Shown here piece by piece: positions 53,139 to 62,055 of a stretch of 64,000 nt of DNA; position 1 is the stretch's first letter; each line of letters opens with the position of its first letter. The DNA is from Marinobacter caseinilyticus (GTDB taxonomy: Bacteria; Pseudomonadota; Gammaproteobacteria; Pseudomonadales; Oleiphilaceae): NCBI RefSeq assembly GCF_011074955.1, contig NZ_WUQJ01000031.1, positions 1 through 64,000 on the forward strand. Reading direction: 5' to 3'. The notes beneath the pieces were generated by a model. It had not been told where the DNA came from and did no database searches. It saw only the letters and a list, made by a program, of their open reading frames with translations. The position numbers were made by a program, and so were the translations under genes.

Positions 53139-53888
53139 TTACTTGGAAGGTTCGTCCTGTTGCTTGGCAGACCGCGATGCGACCTGTTCCGAGAGCACCT
53201 CTTCCAGGGTAAATCCGGTCAGGCGCCGTATGGAGCGCCACAGGTAATAGAAAATGGCGAACATCATGATCATGGATGGGATCGCAATCATCGGATAACT
53301 CACCAGAGTCATGCGTCCCAGTTCTTCGTTGAACGCCGAGCTCCCGGAAGTGCTGGTGACGATCCATTTCGCCAGCACGTAGTTCATCACCGCTGAGAAA
53401 AAGAAAGTGCCGCTAAAGAAGTAACTGGCGTTCAACAGTCGCGCTTCGAAAACGTCCACAGTGCCCCTCTCCTCCAGGGTCCGTTGAATCTTTTTCACAT
53501 CCAAAATGGTCGGGTTGTAAAGCAGGGTGCGCACCAATGGGTATTGCGTGCGGGTCGACACCAATACCGCAATGCCGATCAGCGCCGGCACGGCCGCTTC
53601 CTTGATGGCCAGCCATTGGGCGTCCAGCTCCAGCAAGCCTATACCACCGGTCAGTCCGACACTGATTACCCCGAGTACCGCAATAAAGTTCTTTTTCCGG
53701 TATCGGATCAATTCAAACAGGCCCCAGCCCAATGGAAACGCCAAACCGATGATCAGCGCGCCGGTGGCGCCAAGGAATCCATCGCCACTGAGCTTCATCA
53801 GAATGACAGAAGGGATGACGATACTGATCAGCAGGTCGACCCACGGACGGGGTTTGTGGGTCGCATGTGCGGTAGAACCGGAATTCAT
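53139..53888 (-). CDS. VC0807-type integral membrane protein
   Basis: 249 residues from the ATG at 53888; the longer start at 54071 would add 61 unlikely residues. About six membrane helices: LLISIVIPSVILM, GALIIGLAFPLGWGLFELI, FIAVLGVISVGLTGGIGLL, ALIGIAVLVST, ASYFFSGTFFFSAVMNYVLA and IPSMIMMFAIFYYLWRSI. The RYRKKNFIAVLGVISVG pattern is that of the VC0807 family, for which no function is known. It is convergent with gyrB and lies where pseudomonads usually carry a plsC gene. Confidence 0.8.
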   Translation of the reverse strand: MNSGSTAHATHKPRPWVDLLISIVIPSVILMKLSGDGFLGATGALIIGLAFPLGWGLFELIRYRKKNFIAVLGVISVGLTGGIGLLELDAQWLAIKEAAVPALIGIAVLVSTRTQYPLVRTLLYNPTILDVKKIQRTLEERGTVDVFEARLLNASYFFSGTFFFSAVMNYVLAKWIVTSTSGSSAFNEELGRMTLVSYPMIAIPSMIMMFAIFYYLWRSIRRLTGFTLEEVLSEQVASRSAKQQDEPSK

Positions 53889-55214
53889 AGGATTGCCTAC
53901 AGTGGGTCCGATGGCGGTTATTTCGGACGGTGAACGATAGGCGTCAGTATACGACGAATCAACGCATTCGCGCAGTCCCTCGGGTGACGTCTGTGATCTG
54001 CGGCTCAGCCGGCGGTAAGTGGTCGCTGGGCCGAGGCAGGCGTCGTTACCGATACCTTGGGACACCCGCAACCGTTGCTAAATAATGTCCGACTGCCGGT
54101 TTGCCCGGCCCGTTGCCGGTTGGGGCGCAGCCAGATGCGGCGTCCCAGCGTTGCCCTGCCCATCCGGAGGGTCCATAACCGAGTGGGCGCCAAGTGTTAA
54201 TTGCTGAATGGTGGCCGGTTGCCGGTGACACAGCTACTGTGGCCGTCTGAGCCCGGCCTTGGCCGCCCCGGCAATCAAACGTCAGGTTGACACTGCCGCC
54301 GCAACCGGTGTCAGGCGTTAGCCCTCTGACCAGAGCGCCATGGGAAAGCCGCTCCGGTGGTTCTGTGGGGGTAGGGAGAGGAGCGACAGCGCGTGCGGCA
54401 TAAAAGGGAGTAAGTCTTCCCATCACTATGGCACTGGGAAGCGATCGTTAGCTGACCGCTCTGATAACCACAGCAGATAACACTCACCGTGTCCGTTATC
54501 TAACTAGTAATCGATCACTTACAGTACATTGCTTGAATTCATTAGAGTTTGGCTAAAATTAGCCCTTTGGAATTGTTACTACTGGTAAAATAGACACAAT
54601 GTTGCCAACCCCCCTACCAGATGCATCTTAACGAGCCGGGTCTGTGGGCTGATATCTATGTTTGTTAGTGAAAGATAGGACGCGTGAGCATGGTTGCAAT
54701 AAGCCTTACGCAAGGAATCTATAGCCGTTAGGCAAGGGTCGCCATTCTGCCGCAGCAATTAAAATTCCGTGTGGTTGTGGTACGTATCTGTTCAATCTGA
54801 GTGCTGACAACATTGAGAACGTGGTGATTATTACAGCAGAATGATCCGTGTGGCGTCGCACCAGGCAATGCGCGACCAGCAGAGTGACCCGATCCACCAG
54901 CAGTGCCGCCATCGTCAGAACATAATTGACGCCTTCTTTTCTAACGATGTTATTCACCACAGGCCCAGCGAAACGCTCCATGGCTTCGGTTTCGAGGTGC
55001 ATGCCCACTGCTTGATGGTTAACAACGGGCTACTTTTATGTGGGCGGGTTCCGGGTGGCCACGGCTTGGTGTTTGAATATGCTGACGCCGATACGGCCAT
55101 TTTTTGGTCGAGCCGGGACGAGCCCGGAGTTGAAGCCCATCATCCCCTGCAACTCTCAGCCCTTGGCTTTCCATGATTACCCTTTTTAGGGTTTTAACCG
55201 CAACTTCAATCAAT
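53889..55214. other. Region without a recognisable gene; high-GC left half, AT-rich right half
   Basis: From 54000 to 54420 the sequence is GC-rich and open on the minus strand (54046-54426, 126 codons) with a protein rich in Gly, Thr and Pro that matches nothing I know. From 54430 to 54700 it is AT-rich, with the inverted repeat AGATAAC (54475-54481) / GTTATCT (54495-54501). From 54706 to 55176 both strands have open frames of about 100 codons that overlap; neither looks like a known family. I see no tRNA or clear insertion sequence. It may be remnants of lost genes. Confidence 0.4.
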
Positions 55215-56381
55215 CTACTGCAGGTTATTCAGCGCCTGGTTGACAGAGCGATAGAGAGACCCCAAGGTTTTGTCGAATACCCACCTGATGAATTGATAGG
55301 TAAGTTCTGAGACCGCGACCATTGCATGGCCTGCAAATACCAGCATGTGGCCGAGTAGTCCTGCGGTTTGTCGAGCGAATCGAAGTGATGATTTGGCGAC
55401 CTCCTGCAAAGTTTGCGAGACCATATCGTAGAACGTTAGGGTTGTGCTGATGGCCGCCTGAGTAACGACAGCTTGATAGTATCCTGCGTCCTTTAGCAAC
55501 GTAATCAGCGCAGCATTGATACGGTCAGCCCATTGCCCGGAAAACGACGCCTGAAAACGGTTTTCGTATTTCAGCCTCACTGGTTGATTGAGAAATTCCG
55601 CCGAACTTCGGCGCAGGTTGCTCCACTCTTGGCCTTTGGCGGTATTGCGATATCCCGGATGAGCACTTTCACCCATTCCGTGAGCCGCCACACTGATACC
55701 TAGCCCGCTATCGAGACGAAATTCTCCAGCCCCACTGTTCGGCGCATGAGTAAATGGCCAAAGTGGTACTTTTGGGACTGGGTCAGCGCCATGGGTACAA
55801 CGATATATATTGTCGATTCCAAAAGTCGTTTTAGTGGCAAAACCGTCTAATCCTACTCGTGGAGAGCCAAAGGTATAGAGATTAACAGGGCACCGATAGC
55901 GCGCCTTAACCCAGTCGGCAGTGAGTGACGCCAGGGCGCCGCCAAGACTGTGGCCAACACAGTGAACGATGCCGGTGCTTTTCAAAGTTGGCGAAAGTTG
56001 TTTTTCTATGATGGGCTGCATGCTTTGGAACGTTTGATTGAATCCCGCGTGCACGGCAGAACGATTGTGAGCCACAGAGAATCCGACATTCAAATCCGTA
56101 AGGCCATCATGCAGTGATTTCGTACCCCGCATCGTGATCACATGGTGATTTTGAAACGGACCTTTGCCGTGACCAATTACAGCAAATCCTGAGGTTTTTC
56201 GATATAGACCCAAAAAACCACCCGATGAACCGTTTATGGGCCCTTTCGAAAGATCGAAGCTGAAATGTTTATCTAACTCGGGGCTTTGAGTCAGCTTGTA
56301 GGTTCCGGTGGCACCGGGTTGCATCACGCCATAGACAATTTCAGCCAGTTCCGAAGCCAGCCTTGGTGATATTGCTAACAT
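55215..56381 (-). CDS. Class 3 lipase family protein, candidate secreted effector
   Basis: 388 residues, alpha/beta hydrolase of lipase class 3. The nucleophile elbow CVGHSLGGALAS has Ser145; HGADPVPKVPLW gives Asp200; and His234 or His241 in VAAHGMGESAHPGYRN completes the triad. VITMRGTKSLHDGLTDL forms the oxyanion-hole strand and YTFGSPRVG follows. There is no N-terminal signal peptide; the C-terminal third has a hydrophobic segment near 340-365. It lies 25 bp after the exported protein gene. A lipase without signal peptide next to a small exported protein resembles type VI lipase effector/immunity pairs, which is a hypothesis only. Confidence 0.85.
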   Translation of the reverse strand: MLAISPRLASELAEIVYGVMQPGATGTYKLTQSPELDKHFSFDLSKGPINGSSGGFLGLYRKTSGFAVIGHGKGPFQNHHVITMRGTKSLHDGLTDLNVGFSVAHNRSAVHAGFNQTFQSMQPIIEKQLSPTLKSTGIVHCVGHSLGGALASLTADWVKARYRCPVNLYTFGSPRVGLDGFATKTTFGIDNIYRCTHGADPVPKVPLWPFTHAPNSGAGEFRLDSGLGISVAAHGMGESAHPGYRNTAKGQEWSNLRRSSAEFLNQPVRLKYENRFQASFSGQWADRINAALITLLKDAGYYQAVVTQAAISTTLTFYDMVSQTLQEVAKSSLRFARQTAGLLGHMLVFAGHAMVAVSELTYQFIRWVFDKTLGSLYRSVNQALNNLQ

Positions 56382-56406
56382 CAGTAAATCCTTTTACATT
56401 TTTGAG

Positions 56407-56961
56407 TTAGTCGTTGCCATCCCAGCGACAGACGCTATGAATATTGTGGGTAAAAGAGGGATTTTCCTGTTTGGTAAAGTGCTGTAGTTTTTCGGACTTT
56501 GACAGTTCGCAGTTCATATACTCCAGTTTTTCGACGACGCTTATCTCGGGTTTGATGCTGTCAGTCACGGCATACCACAATACGTATTTTTTGCCCTCGT
56601 GTTCTGCCACGATGACCTGTCGATTGCGTGTTTCATCTAGCGGCTTGCCGGGTATCTGGGAGCGAATATTAACGGCAGGCATTGAAAACCTCCCTTCTAC
56701 GTCTGTGACTGTTTTATCCAGATACTCTTTTCCATAAGTGAGTTCGCGCGTGATCACGACATTTGAAAGGGGGTGCCCTTTCAACGTAACTATGCCCTCT
56801 ATTTCGGGAGACAAATGCACATCATGAAATTCAAAGAAACCAAACATGCCGGCTGTAACCTGGTTCGTAAGTAGTAAGGAATATAAGAACATCAACAATG
56901 CAGCGGCGGATCGCCGTGAAGACTTGGACGTTTGAACGTATGACTTCATTTTGATGCGCAT
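56407..56961 (-). CDS. Small exported protein with carboxypeptidase-regulatory-like beta domain (DUF6795-like)
   Basis: 184 residues. A hydrophobic stretch (RSAAALLMFLYSLLLTNQV, about 18-36) suggests a signal peptide or anchor; ATG at 56961 or the Met at position 5 are possible starts. After it, GMFGFFEFHDVHLSPEIEG, VTLKGHPLSNVVITRELTYG, KTVTDVEGRFSMPAV and YVLWYAVTD recall proteins with a prealbumin-like fold that I remember as DUF6795 (from memory, unchecked). Two Cys (YMNCELS, HSVCRW) could form a disulfide. It comes just before the lipase gene in the same direction and may protect the cell from it. Confidence 0.65.
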   Translation of the reverse strand: MRIKMKSYVQTSKSSRRSAAALLMFLYSLLLTNQVTAGMFGFFEFHDVHLSPEIEGIVTLKGHPLSNVVITRELTYGKEYLDKTVTDVEGRFSMPAVNIRSQIPGKPLDETRNRQVIVAEHEGKKYVLWYAVTDSIKPEISVVEKLEYMNCELSKSEKLQHFTKQENPSFTHNIHSVCRWDGND

Positions 56962-58165
56962 GTTGATCCCAGTTAGAGCACGCAGTGACTAGCATCAACG
57001 CAACCGAATGTAGTGTGTTGACGATGGAACGTTGGCCCGCAGATTGAGCTCTGAGAATTGGAGTGTTCTGGCAATACGATATATCGCGGATGAGAACATT
57101 TTCCCTGTCCTTTATGGTGTTGGGTAACAGCAAATCCGGTTGCTGTGGTTGAAACCCTGAGACTGAAAATTACGTGACAGTGACACACGGCGTCAACCAA
57201 AAACTACCATTGCTCCCTGGTTGCCGATAGCCATGCTCCAGGAATCTGAGTGGCAGAAGGGTTCACTACCCTGTTCTTTTTTTTTGGACAACGGTGTGTC
57301 CAAAATGATCGGACACCGGTTTCCATGGGCCTTCTTTTCGCGACGGACATGATAACAGCGCAGTCTCAGATAGAGATGTTTGCCATGGCCGGTCAAATGG
57401 CGAACCGTTTGTGTTGGAAACCGGTGAATAACAGATTAATGGGAGATAAGTGTACAGGTTTATTGTTTGTAATCAGTGGTGGACGGCGTCACGCAACGCC
57501 CAACCCAACGACTCAAGTCAGAGGATCCCTTCTGCTATTGAATGATCCCCGGTCCTCATCAAAGCATTGGTCAATCCCATACCCGATGTATTTATCGAGT
57601 AAGACCGATAGGCCAATGTTTCCGCCTGACAGGAAAGCTGGGTTGCAACCAAGGCAATAACGGGTCCTGTTCCATGAACCATTTCAACTACGAAAAGAAG
57701 TGCCGTTGTGACGTAGCTGTGAATGCGCGTCGGCTGCAGGCGCCGTTGTTCCAGACCATCCTTGTGGAAAGTCACTTCAAAGAGATTGAAAATACGACCA
57801 GTACAGGCCAGCACTTTAAAGCACACCAAAGGCCAGGTTACATCGAAATGTGGGGTTACAAAGACCGTATTATCGATTCTTAAATGAGGCTTTCACCCGA
57901 GGCTACAAGGAAAAAGTAGAGTGAGGACTTTCGTCTGTGGGGAGGATTCACTAGGTATCAATGATGAGGGAAAACCTCGGCGCGGGCAATTGATCATGTG
58001 GTCCGATCGCTGACGCGCAGGTCAGGCCGGTAAGTGTGAATAACCACGGTGTTTTTTTTCTGTTTAGGTATGAAGGCCGTGACTCTGTCATCGCGCAACC
58101 ACGGTATAAAATAAATCCGGACTCAAAGAAATACACGGAAGGCGGCGTAAACAGGGAGAGAAAGC
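56962..58165. other. Region without a recognisable gene between the exported protein gene and tRNA-Pro
   Basis: About 1.2 kb. Open frames of roughly 100 codons exist on both strands near 57250-57880 but overlap and match nothing I know. At 57291-57320 GGTGTGTCC and GGACACC flank AAAATGATC, and TTTTTTTTGGACA stands just before; this resembles a decayed insertion-sequence end. GC is lower than in the housekeeping genes nearby. The stretch ends at the 3' end of tRNA-Pro, a common place for gene acquisition. Confidence 0.4.
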
Positions 58166-58242
<77 letters not shown>

Positions 58243-58253
58243 ATGTGGTCGGT

Positions 58254-58282
58254 ATTATACTGATCATAGTACTGAATGCCAG
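58254..58282 (-). promoter_or_regulatory. Promoter of tRNA-Pro
   Basis: Read leftward, CTGGCA (58282-58277), 17 bases, TATAAT (58259-58254), ending about 12 bases before the mature tRNA 5' end. The -10 is perfect. Confidence 0.75.
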
Positions 58283-58313
58283 CCTCTCAACCCCCAGGGC
58301 CTGAGCGCATCGC

Positions 58314-58853
58314 TTACGCGATGAGGTCGTCGACCAGGGCGGCCAGATCGTCGAAGACCCTGACGCCGGCCAGCGGGCGTTTGAGCAAATGGGTCTCGGT
58401 GTCCCGGCCATTGCCGGTACGCACCAGGGCCACGTTGCAGCCGCCCGCCAGGCCCGCTTCCAGATCCTTGCGGCTGTCCCCCACCATCAGACTGCCCGCC
58501 AGCGACGGCAGAGCCAGGGCCTGCTGGATGGCGTACAACAACCCGGGCTTGGGTTTGCGGCAGTCGCATCCATCGTCCGGGTGGTGCGGACAGTAGGCGA
58601 TAAAATCGATCCGACCACCGATCGCCGACACCAACGCGTTCAGCCGTTGATGCATGGCGTCGAGGTCGGGCACATCGTACAGGCCCCGGGCAATGCCGGA
58701 CTGGTTGGTGGCGATGGCGACCCGGTGCCCGGCCTGGCAGAGGCGGGCAATGGCGTCGATGCTGCCGGGCAACGGGTGCCATTCATCCACGGAGCAGATG
58801 TAGTGGCCGTCATACGCGTTGATGACCCCGTCCCGGTCCAGAATGATCAGCAT
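58314..58853 (-). CDS. gmhB: D-glycero-beta-D-manno-heptose 1,7-bisphosphate 7-phosphatase
   Basis: 179 residues. HAD-superfamily phosphatase that makes heptose-1-phosphate for the LPS inner core. ILDRDGVIN carries the nucleophile Asp6 and acid Asp8; the histidinol-phosphatase-like zinc loop [11 protein letters not shown] has Cys88, His90, Cys96 and Cys98; [16 protein letters not shown] has the Mg ligands. It lies 8 bp after glyS, as in Pseudomonas, where the next gene toward gyrB is usually plsC; that gene is absent here. Confidence 0.95.
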   Translation of the reverse strand: MLIILDRDGVINAYDGHYICSVDEWHPLPGSIDAIARLCQAGHRVAIATNQSGIARGLYDVPDLDAMHQRLNALVSAIGGRIDFIAYCPHHPDDGCDCRKPKPGLLYAIQQALALPSLAGSLMVGDSRKDLEAGLAGGCNVALVRTGNGRDTETHLLKRPLAGVRVFDDLAALVDDLIA

Positions 58854-58861
58854 GGCGGGGG

Positions 58862-60943
58862 TCAGCCGGCGGCCGGCAGCAGGGAAATGTCCGCGACGCG
58901 CAGGAACAGGTTCCGGAGCTGGTTCAACAGCGCCAGCCGGTTGTTTCGTATGGCATCGTCGTCGGCCATCACCATGACTTCTTCAAAGAAGTGATCCACC
59001 GGCTGCCGCAGGGTTGCCAGTGACGCTAGGGCGGCACTGTAATCGCCTTTCTCGAACAGCGGCAGCACCGCGTCCGATTGCTCACTCACCGTGCTGGCCA
59101 GGGCCTTTTCCGCCCTGTCCTGCAGCAGGCTCGGGTCGACGGTTTCGCCGACCTGTTCCCCACCCTGTTTGGTCAGGATGTTGGACACCCGCTTGTTCGC
59201 CGCCGCCAGGGCCTGGGCTTCCGGCATTTTGCGGAAGGCCTCGACTGCTTTGACACGCTGGTCAAAATCGAGGGGCTTGGTCGGCCGGCGTGCGTGCACG
59301 GCAAGATACACTTCGGCACCAATGCCCTGCTCGTCGTAATGTGCCCGGAAACGCTCGAGCATGTAATCCACCACCGCAGAGGCTGGCTCGTTGGCCGTGA
59401 GCTGATGGAAGTTTTCCGCCGCCCACTCGCAGCAAGCCTGCAGATCCAACGGCAACTGGCGTTCAATGATGATGCGCAGCACCCCCAGCGACGCCCGGCG
59501 CAGGGCGAATGGGTCGCGGGTTCCGGACGGTGGCTGGTTGATGCCGAACAGCCCGACCAGTGAGTCCAGGCGGTCAGCGATGGCCACCGCACAGCCGGTC
59601 AGGGTTGCGGGCAGCTGGTCGCCGGCAAAGCGCGGCAGATACTGCTCGTTCAGGGCCTGGGCGACATCGTTGTGCTCGTCGTCATGGTGGGCGTAGTACT
59701 GGCCCATAATGCCCTGCAGGTCGGTAAATTCCAGCACCATTTCGGTGACCAGGTCGGTTTTGGCCAACATGGCGGCGCGCTCAGCCAATGCCGGATCGCT
59801 GCCAATGGCATCGGCGATGCGTTTCGCCAGCGCGGCGACGCGGACCGATTTGTCGTGCAGGCTGCCGAGCTTGTCCTGGAATACGATAGGTTTCAGGCGT
59901 TCTATCCGGTCGGCCAGTGGTGTTTTCAGGTCGGTCTCATAAAAGAAGGCGGCATCCGACAGGCGGGGACGAATCACTTTCTCATTACCGGCAATGACCT
60001 GAGCCGGGTCTTTGCTTTCCAGGTTGGCCACCGTGATGAACAGCGGCAGCATGCGGTCGTCGCCGTCCACCACGTGAAAGTACTTCTGATGCTCCTTCAT
60101 GGAGGAGATCAACGCCTCCGCCGGTACTTTGAGGAAGCGCTCTTCAAAGCGGCCGAGCAATGGCACCGGCCATTCATTCAGCGAGGTCACTTCGTCCAAC
60201 AGATCGTCATCAATAACGGCGTTGCCCTGGCCCTGCTGCTGGGCGATGGCGGTAACTCCGGCCCGGATTTTCTCGCGACGTTCGGCAAAGTCGGCAATCA
60301 CCCACCCTTCTTTCTTCAATACGACTTCGTAGTCGTTGGGGGTTGGGATGATCAACGATTTCGGGCAATGGAAGCGATGGCCGCGAGTCTTGTTGCCGGG
60401 CGTCAGGCCCATAATGGGGGCGTCGATGATCTTGTTGCCAAGCAGCAGCAGCACCCAGTGTACGGGCCGCACGAATTCGGTTTTGTGGGCACCCCAGCGC
60501 ATGCGCTTGGGAATGGGCAGCGCCGCCAGGGACTGTTCAATCAGGTCGGGCAGCAAATCCACCGTCGGCTTGCCCTGCTCGACCGTGCGGTACACGACCC
60601 AGGCGCCTTTGTCGGTTTCCATGGTATCGAGCTGGTCCGGGGTCACGCCCTGTGAGGTGGCGAAACCGGTCAGGGCGCGGGTCGGATTGCCGGCATCGTC
60701 AAAGGCGGCCTTCACCGCCGGGCCACGACGTTCAACGGCCTTGTCAGGCTGCGCGTCCGCGAGTTTACGAATACGTACCGCCAAGCGTCGGGGCGCGGCA
60801 AAGGCTTCGACCTTGCCATATTTAATGCCGGCGTTGGTCAGACCCTGCGTGATGCCACGGGTGAAGGCCTCGGAGAGTGTTTTCAAGGCCTTGGGTGGCA
60901 GTTCTTCAGTGCCCAGCTCGACCAGAAAATCCTGTGTTGCCAT
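58862..60943 (-). CDS. glyS: Glycine-tRNA ligase beta subunit
   Basis: 693 residues. Beta subunit of the bacterial alpha2beta2 glycyl-tRNA synthetase; it binds tRNA-Gly and contains an HD-like domain. FLVELGTEELPPKALKTLSE, RRGPAVKAAFDD, RMRWG, RFLKVPAEALISSMKEHQKY and LSDAAFFYETDLKTPL are signature parts, and the anticodon-binding region is at the C-terminus. It begins 2 bp after glyQ. Confidence 0.97.
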   Translation of the reverse strand: MATQDFLVELGTEELPPKALKTLSEAFTRGITQGLTNAGIKYGKVEAFAAPRRLAVRIRKLADAQPDKAVERRGPAVKAAFDDAGNPTRALTGFATSQGVTPDQLDTMETDKGAWVVYRTVEQGKPTVDLLPDLIEQSLAALPIPKRMRWGAHKTEFVRPVHWVLLLLGNKIIDAPIMGLTPGNKTRGHRFHCPKSLIIPTPNDYEVVLKKEGWVIADFAERREKIRAGVTAIAQQQGQGNAVIDDDLLDEVTSLNEWPVPLLGRFEERFLKVPAEALISSMKEHQKYFHVVDGDDRMLPLFITVANLESKDPAQVIAGNEKVIRPRLSDAAFFYETDLKTPLADRIERLKPIVFQDKLGSLHDKSVRVAALAKRIADAIGSDPALAERAAMLAKTDLVTEMVLEFTDLQGIMGQYYAHHDDEHNDVAQALNEQYLPRFAGDQLPATLTGCAVAIADRLDSLVGLFGINQPPSGTRDPFALRRASLGVLRIIIERQLPLDLQACCEWAAENFHQLTANEPASAVVDYMLERFRAHYDEQGIGAEVYLAVHARRPTKPLDFDQRVKAVEAFRKMPEAQALAAANKRVSNILTKQGGEQVGETVDPSLLQDRAEKALASTVSEQSDAVLPLFEKGDYSAALASLATLRQPVDHFFEEVMVMADDDAIRNNRLALLNQLRNLFLRVADISLLPAAG

Positions 60944-60945
60944 GA

Positions 60946-61914
60946 TTAAGCGTTTCCTTTCTCGAGTTCGGATTCAGCCTTCGCCAGCATTTCCTGGCGC
61001 AGGGCAGCCGGTGCCATCGGAAAGCCCAAGGCCTGACGGCTGTCGAAATAAGCCTGAGCTACGGCGCGGGCCAACGTCCGGACGCGGAGAATAAAGCGCT
61101 GGCGCTCGGTCACTGAAATCGCGTGCCGGGCGTCCAGCATGTTGAACGTGTGGGACGCCTTGAGCACCTGCTCATAGGCAGGCAATGCCAAACCGGACTC
61201 AATCAGGCGCTTGCTCTCACGCTCATGGACATCAAAACTGTGGAACAGGAAGTCGGTGTCGGCCTGCTCGAAGTTGTAGGTCGACATTTCCACTTCCTGC
61301 TGGTGAAACACGTCGCCGTACGTGACCACGCCGTCCGGACCTTCGGTCCAGACCAGATCGTAGACGCTGTCGACGCCCTGCAGGTACATGGCAATGCGCT
61401 CGAGGCCGTAGGTCAGCTCGCCGGTAACCGGGTAGCACTCAATGCCGCCCACTTGCTGAAAGTACGTGAACTGGGTGACTTCCATGCCGTTCAGCCAGAT
61501 TTCCCATCCCAGACCCCAGGCGCCCAGGGTGGGTGATTCCCAGTTGTCTTCCACAAAGCGGATGTCGTGAACCAGCGGGTCCAGACCCAAGGCCTTGAGT
61601 GAGTCCAGATACAGTTCCTGGATATTGTCCGGTGACGGTTTCAACACCACCTGGAACTGGTAATAGTGTTGCAGGCGGTTGGGATTGTCGCCGTAACGGC
61701 CATCGGTGGGACGACGGCTGGGCTGGACATAGGCGGCGTTCCAGGTTTCCGGGCCAATGGCGCGCAAAAACGTGGCGGGGTGAAAGGTACCGGCGCCGAC
61801 TTCCATATCCAGGGGTTGAAGCACCACGCAGCCATGCTGCGCCCAGAACTTCTGCAGAGCCAGGATCAGACCCTGAAAGGTGTGTATGTCCTTACTTGCA
61901 TCGATTGTTGCCAT
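60946..61914 (-). CDS. glyQ: Glycine-tRNA ligase alpha subunit
   Basis: 322 residues from the ATG at 61914; a GTG at 61923 in frame would give 325. Catalytic class II subunit. [59 protein letters not shown] and [14 protein letters not shown] are nearly invariant. It is the first gene of glyQ-glyS-gmhB, with a promoter in the 132 bp gap before it. Confidence 0.97.
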   Translation of the reverse strand: MATIDASKDIHTFQGLILALQKFWAQHGCVVLQPLDMEVGAGTFHPATFLRAIGPETWNAAYVQPSRRPTDGRYGDNPNRLQHYYQFQVVLKPSPDNIQELYLDSLKALGLDPLVHDIRFVEDNWESPTLGAWGLGWEIWLNGMEVTQFTYFQQVGGIECYPVTGELTYGLERIAMYLQGVDSVYDLVWTEGPDGVVTYGDVFHQQEVEMSTYNFEQADTDFLFHSFDVHERESKRLIESGLALPAYEQVLKASHTFNMLDARHAISVTERQRFILRVRTLARAVAQAYFDSRQALGFPMAPAALRQEMLAKAESELEKGNA

Positions 61915-61990
61915 GTCTGTCACAACGATTGCCTGCTGAGCTGTCTGTGTGTCGCGCGGCGATTTGGCGGCCGCGCCTCGAAAGGCGGGT

Positions 61991-62020
61991 ATTATACGCT
62001 GCTCGACTCGCTATTTCTAA
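61991..62020 (-). promoter_or_regulatory. Promoter of glyQ-glyS-gmhB
   Basis: Read leftward, TTAGAA (62020-62015), 18 bases, TATAAT (61996-61991). It is followed by a GC-rich leader of about 75 bases before the glyQ start. Confidence 0.65.
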
Positions 62021-62055
62021 GTCTGTGGTTTTTTCTGTGGGGTGTGGCGCAGATA

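Noticed and set aside
54706-55176. Two overlapping opposite frames of about 100 codons
   Set aside because: They overlap fully, neither has a clear ribosome-binding site or family resemblance, and no choice between them can be supported.
57250-57883. Open frames on both strands in the gap before tRNA-Pro
   Set aside because: Composition is irregular, the frames conflict, and no conserved motif is visible.
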